A stretch of DNA of 28,061 nucleotides, from positions 1-28,061 of the forward strand of contig JAJYNM010000044.1 in the NCBI GenBank assembly GCA_021786335.1, written 5' to 3'. The translations under genes were made by a program, and so were the position numbers. The notes beneath the pieces are model-generated. The model did no database searches. It was not told where the DNA came from and saw nothing but the letters and a program-made list of their open reading frames with translations. The first letter of the stretch is position 1. Each line of letters starts with the position of its first letter. The stretch is from an archaeon (GTDB lineage: Archaea > Thermoproteota > Nitrososphaeria > Nitrososphaerales > UBA183). Positions 15,852 to 23,952 of the stretch are shown in pieces.

Positions 15852-17399
15852 TCACGTCTCGCTGGCACGGACCTCCTTCGCGAGGACGTCCTCCAGCGAG
15901 TCGAAGTACGACCTCGTCCCATGCGGCATCGAGTCTCTGTTCTTCCTAATCGCGTCCACTATGTATGGGACCGCACTCTTCGAGACTTTGAACTCGCCCG
16001 CCTTGCCGCCCCGCACGCTCAGCCTGGGGATGCTGACTTTGCCCTTAACGGCCGGAGGGGCTGCGTCCTTGGCGTCCTCTTCGACCTTCTCCGCCCACTT
16101 CTCCAACTGCCCCTGCTCGAGCCCATCCACCATCTGGCTCAGCTCCTTCACGAGGGGTGCGATGGTAGCCAGCGACCCGAGGTCGAGCCCGTCTGTCTCT
16201 CCGGAGAAGATCTTCGCCCCCCCGGCTGCGACCACGTTAGTCCCAATGATCACCAGCGCGGCTATGGGGAGTATCTGACTCGCTCCAGCGACTCCGTCCG
16301 CCACCAGCGTCGTGGCCAGCAGTGCCGGCGTGAGCCCCTGGGCCATCATCGTCTCTATCAGTCTCCTGTTCTTGGCCGGCTTCTTCCAATCTACGGCCTC
16401 CGTGCTCAGCACCCGGGCGCCCACCAGGATTCCCATCACGGCCAGCGACTCGATGTAGAGCTGGGGGGATGTCAGAGTGTCGAGGGGGAGAGAGAACCCG
16501 AGGAAGAAGAGAAAGAAGGTCCTCAAGAAGAAGGAGATCTCCGTCTGGAACGCAGAGATGTAGTTCAGGGAGACCGCCGGCATGACGACCCCGAGGCCCA
16601 ACGAGGCAGGGAGGTCAGCCATGTTCTTCATCACCAGGCCGATGGCCAGGACAGTGATCACGCCGCTACCGCTTATGTCTCCGATCAGCACGTATGCCAG
16701 GAGGACATATCCCACGGTGGCCGCGTAGAAGTAGTCGGACTGCCCGACCGCCCTGGCCACCCTGACCCACGCGAGCCCGAGGATGACCCCCCCTACCAGG
16801 CCGATGGAGAGCTGCTGGAAGAAGCTTGAAGAGATGACGGACAGTCCACTGAGGTCCAGCGGGGCGTTCTGGTTGTACCCGTTCAGGAGGACGGTGAACA
16901 GGATTATCAGCACGAGCGAATCGTACACCGACTCCAGCGAGAGGTTCGAGACAAGCCCCTGTTGCGAGATCCTGCTCCCCATATAGGGGACTATGATCAT
17001 CGAGATTTCCCCCCCTATTATAGAGCCGAGGAACAGGGCCTGGTACAGGTTCCAGTGCAGGATAGAGGTGAAGACGAAAGTTGTCACGAGGATGGAGAGG
17101 AGCATGTAGACGCTCGAGCGGACGATCGCCGACCTCCCTTCAGAAGCGACCTCCCGGACCTTCAGACTCATGCCTATGTCGAAGACCACCATCGCGAGTG
17201 TGACCTGGGACAGGAGCGGGAGCATCGCGTTGACGGTGGACGATGGGAGGACTGCGAACCAGCGGGTCGCTATCCCGGCGGCTATCAGGAAGAGCGTCTG
17301 GGGTATCCCTTTCTTCTTGAGAAGGAGGTTCCCTACGAACCCGATGAATATGATGGAAGAGAGCACCAGCAGGAACGTCTCAGGGGACAGGGCCAACAA
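15852..17399 (-). CDS. CPA2-family cation/proton antiporter
   Basis: 515 residues; about 12 membrane segments occupy residues 1-390 (LVLSSIIFIGFVGNLLLKKKGIPQTLFLIAAGI, VVFDIGMSLKVREV, IIGGEISMIIVPY, ESVYDSLVLIILFTV). It belongs with sodium or potassium/proton exchangers. The last 120 residues are soluble and charged (KELSQMVDGLEQGQLEKWAEKVEEDAKDAAPP...) and I cannot assign a domain. It is only distantly similar to the downstream antiporter, so the pair is not a recent duplication. TTG codons at 17399 and 17396 are both possible starts. A GCTCAAATACC element at 17495-17505 could be its promoter, with a leader of about 70 nt. Confidence 0.86.
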   Translation of the reverse strand: MLALSPETFLLVLSSIIFIGFVGNLLLKKKGIPQTLFLIAAGIATRWFAVLPSSTVNAMLPLLSQVTLAMVVFDIGMSLKVREVASEGRSAIVRSSVYMLLSILVTTFVFTSILHWNLYQALFLGSIIGGEISMIIVPYMGSRISQQGLVSNLSLESVYDSLVLIILFTVLLNGYNQNAPLDLSGLSVISSSFFQQLSIGLVGGVILGLAWVRVARAVGQSDYFYAATVGYVLLAYVLIGDISGSGVITVLAIGLVMKNMADLPASLGLGVVMPAVSLNYISAFQTEISFFLRTFFLFFLGFSLPLDTLTSPQLYIESLAVMGILVGARVLSTEAVDWKKPAKNRRLIETMMAQGLTPALLATTLVADGVAGASQILPIAALVIIGTNVVAAGGAKIFSGETDGLDLGSLATIAPLVKELSQMVDGLEQGQLEKWAEKVEEDAKDAAPPAVKGKVSIPRLSVRGGKAGEFKVSKSAVPYIVDAIRKNRDSMPHGTRSYFDSLEDVLAKEVRASET

Positions 17400-17597
17400 C
17401 GGTCAACTCCAAGGTCCACGCTGCCGCTTTCCGGGTACCCCCGGCCTGCCGGGCCTACCTCGCGACGTCAAACTCCCAGAGCAGCGAATGGTAGGTATTT
17501 GAGCGCAGGCATCCCGTCTCGGGGTCTCCTCAGAGACTCTAAGCACCGGCTCCGGAGTGCTCGCCTGCACTTCGTGCCGCTGGACGTCTTCGGATAA
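17400..17597. other. Intergenic region between the antiporter and PadR genes
   Basis: No coding frame is convincing here. It holds a minus-strand copy of GCTCAAATACC (17495-17505), whose plus-strand twin lies at 17598-17608. The two are probably the divergent promoters' TATA/BRE regions. Confidence 0.4.
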
Positions 17598-17608
17598 GCT
17601 CAAATACC
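17598..17608 (+). promoter_or_regulatory. Probable PadR-operon TATA region
   Basis: GCTCAAATACC is followed directly by the inverted-repeat operator. The expected start near 17631 falls at the operator's end, 14 nt before ATG 17645, and GGAAAGGA at 17632-17639 could act as a ribosome-binding site. Confidence 0.45.
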
Positions 17609-17611
17609 CTC

Positions 17612-17631
17612 GATATCGGTGTTCCGATATC
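17612..17631. promoter_or_regulatory. Perfect inverted repeat, probable PadR operator
   Basis: GATATCGG-TGTT-CCGATATC has 8-bp perfect arms and a 4-nt spacer. It ends 13 nt before the PadR start codon and downstream of the TATA-like box. A dimeric winged-helix regulator bound here would block transcription, so autorepression of padR and the ABC genes is likely. Confidence 0.75.
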
Positions 17632-17644
17632 GGAAAGGATTGAC

Positions 17645-18082
17645 ATGTTCAACTTCGACTGGGCAAAGCGCACCCACAAGGGGCTGCGCCGCTGGATCCT
17701 CTACATCGTGCGGGACAACCCGAAGTCTGGTGCCGAGATAATGGACGTGATGGAGGCGAACCTCCAGGGGTGGTGGAGGCCATCCCCAGGCTCGGTCTAC
17801 CCCCTCCTGAAGCGCATGGTGGAGGAGGGGGTCCTCAGCCGCTCGGCTGACGACAAATATTCTCTGACCCAGAGCGGGCGGGAGGAGGTGGACCACCCCT
17901 GGCCGCTTTCGGAGCACCTAGGACAGGCGCCAAGGTCCGTTGAAGGCGCCATCGAGGTAATCTCCAGTTACACGTCGTACCTCGAAGACCTCTCCAGGTC
18001 CAATGACCCAAAGCTCGCGGACGCGAGCAAGGAGATAAAGGAGATCGCTGCCCGGCTTTCAAAGCTAGGAGAGAGGGCATGA
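17645..18082 (+). CDS. PadR-family transcriptional regulator
   Basis: A 145-residue winged-helix protein. The DNA-binding domain spans about residues 10-85, with the family pattern LRRWILYIVRDNPKSGAEIMDVME...WWRPSPGSVYPLLKRMVEEGVLSRSADDKYSLTQSGREEV. A C-terminal helical region (about 95-145) should dimerise. PadR proteins commonly repress adjacent drug-efflux genes and release DNA on binding a ligand. Here the gene overlaps the exporter ATPase by 4 nt (ATGA) and has an 8-bp inverted repeat just upstream, matching a self-regulated efflux operon. The inducer is unknown. Confidence 0.92.
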   Translation: MFNFDWAKRTHKGLRRWILYIVRDNPKSGAEIMDVMEANLQGWWRPSPGSVYPLLKRMVEEGVLSRSADDKYSLTQSGREEVDHPWPLSEHLGQAPRSVEGAIEVISSYTSYLEDLSRSNDPKLADASKEIKEIAARLSKLGERA

Positions 18083-19083
18083 GTCAACAGCCGCTGGTCA
18101 AGGTGGAGGGGCTGTCGAAGAACTTCGGGGCTTTGAAGGCTGTAGACGGGGTCTCTTTTGAGATCAAGGAAGGGGAGATCTTCGGGTTCCTCGGGCCCAA
18201 CGGTGCAGGAAAGACCACGACCATAAGCATGCTCACTACTCTTCTGAAGCCCTCGGGTGGGAAGGCTGAGATCGCCGGGTTGGACATACATAAGCACCCC
18301 AACGAGGTCAGGAGGGTCGTCGGGGTAGTCCCACAGGAGTACACCGCCGACGAGGACCTGACGGGTCTGCAGAACATACTGCTCTGCGCCGACCTCTACG
18401 GCATACCGAGGAGCAACTCCAGGCCGCACGCCATGGAGCTCCTGAAGCTCGTCGAACTCCAGGACGCGGCGAACAGGAAGGTCAGCACCTATTCTGGAGG
18501 GATGAGGCGGAGGTTGGAGCTCGCCAGCGGGTTGATCAACTACCCCAGGCTGCTCTTCCTGGACGAACCGACGCTGGGGCTCGACGTCCAGACGAGGACG
18601 GCCGTCTGGAGCTACATCAGGATGCTGAAGGAAGAGTACAAGATGACCCTCTTCCTCACCACCCACTACCTGGAGGAAGCGGACTCGCTCTGCGACAGGA
18701 TAGCAATCGTGGACCACGGCCACATAGTGAAGATAGGCTCCCCGGACGAGCTGAAGGCCAGCATCGGCGGGGACATCATAGTCGTGGGGGTGGCGGAGGC
18801 AGAGCCCGACATCTCTGAGGACATCAAGAACATACCGCTGGTGAGGGAGGTGAAGAAGTCGGGGCTGGAGTACAGGATAAAGTCTGAGGTCGGAGAAGAG
18901 TCTTCGATCAAGGTGATCGACCTGGTGAGGTCGAAGGGGCTCCACGTGACGAGGATCGCGCTGACCAAGCCGAGCCTCGACGAGGCTTACCTGGAGTTCA
19001 CTGGGAGGAGCATCAGGGAGGAGGAGGCAGGGAAGATGGACGCCTTCAAGCAGAGGGTAACTATGATGCGGGCGAGGCGCTAG
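18079..19083 (+). CDS. ABC-2 type exporter ATPase (DrrA-like)
   Basis: 334 residues. The nucleotide-binding domain has Walker A GPNGAGKTT (Lys45), Q-loop VVPQEYTADEDLT, signature YSGGMRRR (138-145), Walker B LLFLDEPTLGLD (Glu163) and H-loop His196. About 100 extra residues follow (from KIGSPDELKASIGGD), as in DrrA/daunorubicin-resistance ATPases. It should energise the permease encoded 3 nt downstream at the cytosolic face of the membrane. Its ATG overlaps the PadR stop, and its expression is probably under PadR control. All catalytic motifs are intact. Substrate unknown: a drug, lipid or glycolipid are the usual choices. Confidence 0.93.
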   Translation: MSQQPLVKVEGLSKNFGALKAVDGVSFEIKEGEIFGFLGPNGAGKTTTISMLTTLLKPSGGKAEIAGLDIHKHPNEVRRVVGVVPQEYTADEDLTGLQNILLCADLYGIPRSNSRPHAMELLKLVELQDAANRKVSTYSGGMRRRLELASGLINYPRLLFLDEPTLGLDVQTRTAVWSYIRMLKEEYKMTLFLTTHYLEEADSLCDRIAIVDHGHIVKIGSPDELKASIGGDIIVVGVAEAEPDISEDIKNIPLVREVKKSGLEYRIKSEVGEESSIKVIDLVRSKGLHVTRIALTKPSLDEAYLEFTGRSIREEEAGKMDAFKQRVTMMRARR

Positions 19084-19086
19084 ATC

Positions 19087-20037
19087 ATGGCCGACGACAT
19101 CCCAGCAAGGTCTACGCTGACGGTCCAAGAGCGGGCCGCCGAGGCCGAGGACGAGAGGGAGGCGGAGAGGTCCTTCAGGGCGGCCCCCAAACTGAACAAG
19201 AGCCCCCTCCACGGCCTCTGGGCCCTCACCAACAGGGACCTGGTGAAGTGGTACAAGAACCCCATCCAGCTGATCATCTCGCTCGTCCAGCCTGTGGTCT
19301 GGCTTGGCCTCTTCGGGAAGGCCTTCAACATTGGCGCCCTCTTTTCGAGCCAGCCGGGGGTCACCACGGCAGAGGTGAACGCCGTCAACCTCGCGACGTT
19401 CGGGACAACCAGCTACTTTTCGTACCTGGGGGCAGGGATGCTGGCGTTCATCATCCTCTTCACCGCTGCGTTCTCAGGAATGTCTGTCGTATGGGACAGG
19501 AGGTTCGGCTTCACCAACAAGGCGCTCAGCACCCCAGTCGGCCGCGGCGCCATAGTGACCAGCAAGATACTGCAGAGCGTCGTCCGTTCCCTGATACAGG
19601 CCGCAATCGTCCTGGCGATCGCGGTGATCCTCGGGATGGACACGGCCAGCTTCACTGTCTTGTCTGTCGCAGGATCCTTCGTCATCCTCTTCCTGATGGC
19701 CTTCGGGCTGTCATCGCTCTTCGTGATGCTCGCGCTCAGGTCCAGCGACTGGCAGACCCAGATGGCCGTCATAAACCTCCTCAATCTCCCGCTCCTCTTC
19801 GCGAGCAACGCGATGCTCCCGGTCAAGATAATGCCGGGGTGGCTGCAGTCGGTGATCAGATTCAACCCTGTCAGCTACGCGGTCGACGGCGTGAGGCAGA
19901 TGCTCTTGGGCTCTGCTTCGGCCACGGGCTACGCGGTCCTCGCCCCGCTGTGGGTCGACTTCAGCGTCTTGGTGGGCTTCGCCGCGCTCCTGGGGATACT
20001 CGGGATAGTCCTCTCCTGGAGACTCCTCTCCAGATAG
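19087..20037 (+). CDS. ABC-2 type exporter permease (DrrB-like)
   Basis: A 316-residue membrane protein. A charged, acidic cytosolic N-terminus of about 55 residues (VQERAAEAEDEREAERSF) precedes an amphipathic LTNRDLVKWYKNPIQLIISLVQPVVWLGLFG entry segment and about six membrane helices. The ABC-2 signature region is visible near the end (MPGWLQSVIRFNPVSYAVDGVRQMLLG). It forms the channel for the upstream ATPase. ATG 19087 follows the ATPase stop by 3 nt. A large loop between helices 1 and 2 (about residues 80-110) may be exposed outside the cell. Confidence 0.92.
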   Translation: MADDIPARSTLTVQERAAEAEDEREAERSFRAAPKLNKSPLHGLWALTNRDLVKWYKNPIQLIISLVQPVVWLGLFGKAFNIGALFSSQPGVTTAEVNAVNLATFGTTSYFSYLGAGMLAFIILFTAAFSGMSVVWDRRFGFTNKALSTPVGRGAIVTSKILQSVVRSLIQAAIVLAIAVILGMDTASFTVLSVAGSFVILFLMAFGLSSLFVMLALRSSDWQTQMAVINLLNLPLLFASNAMLPVKIMPGWLQSVIRFNPVSYAVDGVRQMLLGSASATGYAVLAPLWVDFSVLVGFAALLGILGIVLSWRLLSR

Positions 20038-20041
20038 AGTG

Positions 20042-20794
20042 TCACTGGCCGAAGATTACCATCCTGAGCTTCTCGGCCATGGCCAACGGGTCCCGGTTCT
20101 GCCAGACGTTCCTCCCGACCGCGAGGCCAGTCCCGCCGGCCTGGATGACCCCCTCCACCTGGCGAAGGAAGTCGTCGTCGGTGGGTGCCTTCGGCCCGCC
20201 GCTCATGAAGACCCTGACCCCTGCCGCCGCCTTCACAGCCCATGAGAAGCTGGCGGGGTCTCCCGTGTACTTGATCTTGACCGCGTCAGCCCCAAGTTCC
20301 AGCCCGGCCCGGGCGGCATAGGCGACCGTCTCCTTCGACGTATCGTTCTGGACCGCCGCTCCCCGAGGGTATACCCATGCGATGGCAGGTATCCCCCTCT
20401 CGTGCGCCTCCTCCTGTATCCTTCCGAACTCCCTGAACATCCTCGGCTCGTGCTCGCTCCCAAGGTAGATGGTGTACCCGACCCCCTTGGCCCCGAGCGC
20501 CACCGCACGCTCCACGCTGCATACCTGCCTGGAGACGGGCTCTCCCTTGGGGAGGCTGGACTTCCCGTTGAGCTTGACTATCAGCGGGACCCTCCCGTCG
20601 TAGAACCTCTCGGCCACGCCCTTCTGGAAGACGACCCCGTTGAACCTGCCCTTGGCTGCGATGTCCATGATGTACGCCGGGTCGACGTTCTTCTCGTTGA
20701 AGTCGGACGAAGGCCCGTGCTCCAGCCCCTGGTCGTAGGCGAGGAGCATGCTCTTCCCCCCAGTGAGGAACTTCTCCATCAGGTCGCGCTTCAT
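20042..20794 (-). CDS. fba: Fructose-bisphosphate aldolase, class I archaeal (DhnA) type
   Basis: A 250-residue TIM-barrel enzyme that joins dihydroxyacetone phosphate and glyceraldehyde 3-phosphate to fructose 1,6-bisphosphate through a Schiff base. The N-terminal LLAYDQGLEHGPSSDF is the DhnA hallmark. The probable Schiff-base Lys175 lies in DAVKIKYTGDP, and phosphate-binding glycines are in FMSGGPKAP and GGTGLAVGRN. Length fits this family; 2-amino-3,7-dideoxy-heptulosonate synthase is a related alternative but less likely in this neighbourhood. It diverges from fructose-1,6-bisphosphatase. The ATG is 26 nt from a TATA-like box, so the mRNA is probably leaderless. Confidence 0.92.
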   Translation of the reverse strand: MKRDLMEKFLTGGKSMLLAYDQGLEHGPSSDFNEKNVDPAYIMDIAAKGRFNGVVFQKGVAERFYDGRVPLIVKLNGKSSLPKGEPVSRQVCSVERAVALGAKGVGYTIYLGSEHEPRMFREFGRIQEEAHERGIPAIAWVYPRGAAVQNDTSKETVAYAARAGLELGADAVKIKYTGDPASFSWAVKAAAGVRVFMSGGPKAPTDDDFLRQVEGVIQAGGTGLAVGRNVWQNRDPLAMAEKLRMVIFGQ

Positions 20795-20816
20795 GATGAA
20801 GAAGCCGCCCTCGGCC

Positions 20817-20824
20817 TATTTAAC
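20817..20824 (-). promoter_or_regulatory. TATA-like box for the aldolase gene
   Basis: GTTAAATA on the minus strand is centred 26 nt upstream of ATG 20794. Confidence 0.6.
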
Positions 20825-20836
20825 AGTCTCACTGTT
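20822..20836. promoter_or_regulatory. Perfect inverted repeat in the aldolase/FBPase intergenic region
   Basis: AACAGT-CTC-ACTGTT has 6-bp arms and a 3-nt spacer. It overlaps the upstream edge of the aldolase TATA box and so could control factor access. CTGTTCAAC, which begins inside it (20832-20840), recurs at 20883-20891 just before the FBPase start. A common regulator of both genes is an inference. Confidence 0.5.
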
Positions 20837-20866
20837 CAACTGTCCTTCGGGGGGCCTTTCCATACG

Positions 20867-20875
20867 CCTAAAAGC
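20867..20875 (+). promoter_or_regulatory. TATA-like box for the FBPase gene
   Basis: CCTAAAAGC is centred about 28 nt upstream of ATG 20899, which fits a leaderless transcript. Confidence 0.5.
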
Positions 20876-20898
20876 ACTCCCCTGTTCAACCGCGACCG

Positions 20899-21792
20899 AT
20901 GAAACTGGACGAGTTCCTGAGGCTCAACGCCCCCGAAGACCTCGCCGCCCTCGCCACAGCCGTCGCGAAGTCAAGCGTGGATGTCTGGGGGAGCGTCCCG
21001 TTCAAGGCCGGGCTCCTTAAGGAGACCAACCCGTCCGGGGAGACCCAGAAGGCCATCGACGTCTACTCCAACGACCTGTTCGTCGAGGCGCTCGCAGCCA
21101 CCGGGCAGGCCGCAGAGGTCGCTTCGGAGGAGATGGAGGAGCCGGCGGAGTCAAAGGGGAGGATCAGCGTCGCCATGGACCCCCTCGACGGGAGCTCCAA
21201 CGTGGAGACAAACAACCCCCTGGGGAGCATCTTCGGCTTCTACTCCCACAGGCTCCCGGCCTCCGGGAGGCGCCTCGTCGGGGCACTCTACGTCACCTAT
21301 GGCACGATGCTCACGCTCACGTTCTCCTTCGGGAAGGGGGTCCACCGTTTCGTCGCCCTCCGGGAGGGGGGAGGGATCTCATTCCAGCTCATCGGGGTGG
21401 GCCTGAAGCTCCCGGAGAAGCCTGAGGTCTACGGCTTTGGAGGCTCAAGGAGGGAGTGGGTCCCGGCGGTTGCCCGCTTCTGGGACAGCCTGGACGACAG
21501 AGGGCTGAGGAACAGGTACTGCGGGACCTTCGTAGGGGACTACAACCAGGTCCTGGCCAGGGGCGGGATCTTCTCCTATCCGGCGCTTGTCAAGAGGCCG
21601 AAGGGTAAGCTCAGAGTGCTGTATGAGTGCGCCCCCATGGCCTACATCAACGAGCAGGCTGGAGGGTACGCCAGCGACGGCTCGGGGGACGTGCTCGACA
21701 TTGAGCCCGGAGGGCTGGCTGATGCGTCGCCGCTCTATATCGGGAACGCGGCCTTGGTCCACGAAATCGAAGAACGCATCTCGCCGTCCTAG
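20899..21792 (+). CDS. fbp: Fructose-1,6-bisphosphatase, class I
   Basis: A 297-residue sugar phosphatase that makes the irreversible gluconeogenic step to fructose 6-phosphate. The metal site AMDPLDGSSN (Asp94, Asp97) and the preceding acidic ASEEMEE are present, as are the substrate-binding GTFVGDYNQVL, RPKGKLRVLYECAPMAYINEQAGG and GGYASDG segments typical of class I FBPase rather than inositol monophosphatase. It is slightly shorter than the usual 320-340 residues, mainly at the N-terminus, where the allosteric AMP site lies in well-studied enzymes, so AMP inhibition may be absent. It is divergent from its partner aldolase. Confidence 0.93.
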   Translation: MKLDEFLRLNAPEDLAALATAVAKSSVDVWGSVPFKAGLLKETNPSGETQKAIDVYSNDLFVEALAATGQAAEVASEEMEEPAESKGRISVAMDPLDGSSNVETNNPLGSIFGFYSHRLPASGRRLVGALYVTYGTMLTLTFSFGKGVHRFVALREGGGISFQLIGVGLKLPEKPEVYGFGGSRREWVPAVARFWDSLDDRGLRNRYCGTFVGDYNQVLARGGIFSYPALVKRPKGKLRVLYECAPMAYINEQAGGYASDGSGDVLDIEPGGLADASPLYIGNAALVHEIEERISPS

Positions 21793-21869
21793 GGCCTCAT
21801 ACGTAGCCTGTTTCAAAATCAGGGAGGGGCGCCGCCGGCAGGCCGCCGGGGCGTCCGATGGCGCCGTGA

Positions 21870-23162
21870 CTAGGGGAAGACGCCCAGCGTCCTGACCGCC
21901 TCTGCCACCCTTCCGACGCCCACTATCATGGCGCCGGTCCTCATGTCCACGTTGTGTTTCAGGCTGGCGGCATGCACGTCGCGGAAGGCTGAGGTGATCT
22001 TCTTCTCCAGCATGGAGTTGACCTCGTCTTCAACCCAGTAGTTCCTCTCGAGATTCTGGACCCACTCTAGGTAGCTGACTATCACGCCCCCCGAGTTGGC
22101 CAGGATGTCAGGGATCATGAAGACGCCGTTGGCGTGCAGGATCTTGTCCGCCTCCGGGGTCGTCGGCCCGTTGGCGCACTCCGTGATTATCTTGGCCTTG
22201 ACTCCCCTGGCGATATCGGGGAGGATGGAGTTCTCGAGGGCTGCAGGGCTCAGTATGTCCACGTCCATCTGCAGGAGCTCCTTGTCAGAGATCTCCTGGC
22301 TCCCGGGGAACCCGACGACCGAGCCGGTCTTCTCTTTGTGGGCTACGAGCTTGGCGGCGTCCATGCCTGCCTTGCTCATGATCGCGCCCTTTGAGTCGCT
22401 GGCCCCCCTCAGCTTGGGGCCGTAGGTCTGGAGGATCTCGGCGAAGTTCGCCCCCGCGTTGCCGAACCCCTGCACTGCGAAGGTGGCCTTCTTCAGGTCG
22501 ACCTTGTTCACCTTGGCCGCTTCGACCGTGGTGTAGACAGCCCCGCGCCCGGTGGCCTTGTCTCTCCCGAGGGAACCCCCGAGCGAGATGGGCTTGCCTG
22601 TGATGACGGCGGGGGACATGAGCCCTACGATGGTGTTGTAGGTGTCAAGGATCCATGCCATCGTCTGAGCGTTGGTATAGACGTCGGGGGCCGGTATGTC
22701 CTTGTACGGCCCGATGATGGGGGTTATGGACGCCGCGAAGCGGCGGGTCATCCGCTCGTTCTCCCCTGTTGACATGTGCTTCGGGTCGCATATGATGCCC
22801 CCCTTGGCGCCGCCGTAGGGGATGTTGGCCACGCTTGTCTTCCACGTCATCCAGGCAGCCAGGGCTTTGACCTCGTCCAGGGTGACGCCGGGGTGGTATC
22901 TGATCCCACCTTTGAAGGGGCCGCGCGCGTCGTTGTACTGTACCCTGTACCCTGTGAACACCTTGGTGCTCCCGTCGTCCATCTTGACGGGGAGGGAGAC
23001 TGTTAGCTGTCTCTTGGGGTGGGCAAGGATCTGATGGATGCCTTCGTCCAGCTTGAGGTGCTCGGCAGCGATCCTCAGCTGCTCGAGGGCGTTCTCAAAC
23101 GGGTTCGGTTTAACTTGTTGCTGTGTCTGCTGCAACTGTCTCACTTCGTACTTTTGGGCCAT
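21870..23162 (-). CDS. gdhA: Glutamate dehydrogenase
   Basis: A 430-residue hexameric-type enzyme that interconverts glutamate and 2-oxoglutarate plus ammonia. The substrate domain has RGPFKGGIRYHP (81-91) and the catalytic Lys120 in PYGGAKGG. The NAD(P)-binding Rossmann fold carries VQGFGNAGANFAEIL near residue 230, and the conserved ITECANGPTTPEAD and IPDILANSGGVIVSYLEWVQN follow. A Gln-rich N-terminal tag (QLQQTQQQ) precedes the conserved core. ATG 23162 has both a TATA-like box at 23184-23192 and an AAGGAG 9 nt upstream of the start, unusual in this window. Cofactor preference was not determined. Confidence 0.96.
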   Translation of the reverse strand: MAQKYEVRQLQQTQQQVKPNPFENALEQLRIAAEHLKLDEGIHQILAHPKRQLTVSLPVKMDDGSTKVFTGYRVQYNDARGPFKGGIRYHPGVTLDEVKALAAWMTWKTSVANIPYGGAKGGIICDPKHMSTGENERMTRRFAASITPIIGPYKDIPAPDVYTNAQTMAWILDTYNTIVGLMSPAVITGKPISLGGSLGRDKATGRGAVYTTVEAAKVNKVDLKKATFAVQGFGNAGANFAEILQTYGPKLRGASDSKGAIMSKAGMDAAKLVAHKEKTGSVVGFPGSQEISDKELLQMDVDILSPAALENSILPDIARGVKAKIITECANGPTTPEADKILHANGVFMIPDILANSGGVIVSYLEWVQNLERNYWVEDEVNSMLEKKITSAFRDVHAASLKHNVDMRTGAMIVGVGRVAEAVRTLGVFP

Positions 23163-23183
23163 AAATCGGCTCCTTTTAACATT

Positions 23184-23192
23184 CTATATAAC
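23184..23192 (-). promoter_or_regulatory. TATA-like box for gdhA
   Basis: GTTATATAG on the minus strand is centred about 26 nt upstream of ATG 23162. A second A/T-rich element, GTTAAAAGG (23172-23180), lies closer and includes a Shine-Dalgarno-like AAGGAG (23171-23176). Confidence 0.55.
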
Positions 23193-23207
23193 AGGGGCCG
23201 ACGTTTC

Positions 23208-23873
23208 TCAACGGAGGGAACGAGCCAGCTCGCGGACCTTGGATTCCCAGTCCCTCGCCTTCACCACGCTGCTGGCCACCAACACGCCGTCCACGCCAAG
23301 GCTCACAGCCCTTTCCACGTCTTCGCCTGTGACTATCCCCGCACCGCAGAGTATCCCGCCCTTGAACCCGGCCCCGCGGACTGCCGTCACGGTCTCCTCC
23401 ACTAGCTCTGGCCTCGCCCGGGAGACGGCGATCCCGCTCCCTATGAGCTCTGGCGGCTCGATGGCGACGAACTCTGGTCCTAGGAGCGCCAGCTCCGCGG
23501 CCTCCCTGCTCGTCTGTGCGCACAGGCATATTTCGAGGCCGGCCTCCGCAAGCCTCGGGACAAGCTTCGTTAGCACCTCCTGCGGGACGCGGGCCTCGCT
23601 ATGGTTGAGCAGGGTCCCGGATGCCCCCGCGGCCATCACCGCCGCCGGAACCACGGCCCCCGTGGTCTTGTCCCCTTCCTCCCATCCGACGGCCTGGCTG
23701 TACACCTTTGCGCCTGACTCCGAAGCGACCAGAGAGAGCATCGGCGTCGGGGGGACGGCAATCCCGGCGACGCCCAGCTCGTCTGAGACCTTCTTGACGG
23801 CCCGGGCGAGCTTCACCGCTCCGGCGCCAAGGACCTCGGCATAGTTCTTGCAGTTGACTATGATGGTCCCCAA
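23208..23873 (-). CDS. tpiA: Triosephosphate isomerase, archaeal short type
   Basis: A 221-residue TIM barrel, shorter than the roughly 250 of bacterial and eukaryal forms, as expected for archaea. The active site is complete: Asn7 and Lys9 (VNCKNY), His91 (LLNHSEAR) and the catalytic Glu139 (AIEPPELIG), with the phosphate-binding LCGAGI and GVLVASSVVKA segments near the C-terminus. It interconverts dihydroxyacetone phosphate and glyceraldehyde 3-phosphate and so supplies the aldolase encoded 2.4 kb away. Start TTG 23873 is set by the conserved N-terminus (GTIIVNCKNY) and a TATA-like box at 23904-23913. It is in line with gdhA, which has its own promoter. Confidence 0.95.
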   Translation of the reverse strand: MGTIIVNCKNYAEVLGAGAVKLARAVKKVSDELGVAGIAVPPTPMLSLVASESGAKVYSQAVGWEEGDKTTGAVVPAAVMAAGASGTLLNHSEARVPQEVLTKLVPRLAEAGLEICLCAQTSREAAELALLGPEFVAIEPPELIGSGIAVSRARPELVEETVTAVRGAGFKGGILCGAGIVTGEDVERAVSLGVDGVLVASSVVKARDWESKVRELARSLR

Positions 23874-23903
23874 GCCGGATCCTATGCACAGCCTCCGCTA
23901 GGT

Positions 23904-23913
23904 GTCTAAAAGG
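23904..23913 (-). promoter_or_regulatory. TATA-like box for tpiA
   Basis: CCTTTTAGAC on the minus strand is centred about 35 nt upstream of TTG 23873. It predicts a leader of only a few bases. Confidence 0.45.
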
Positions 23914-23952
23914 ATGGCGTGGAGGAATCGCTCCGGCACAGGAAGGTTCTCG

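Noticed and set aside
17968..19212. 414-residue minus-strand open frame
   Set aside because: It is antisense to the DrrA-like ATPase with low-complexity Leu/Pro/Val composition, a product of high GC content.
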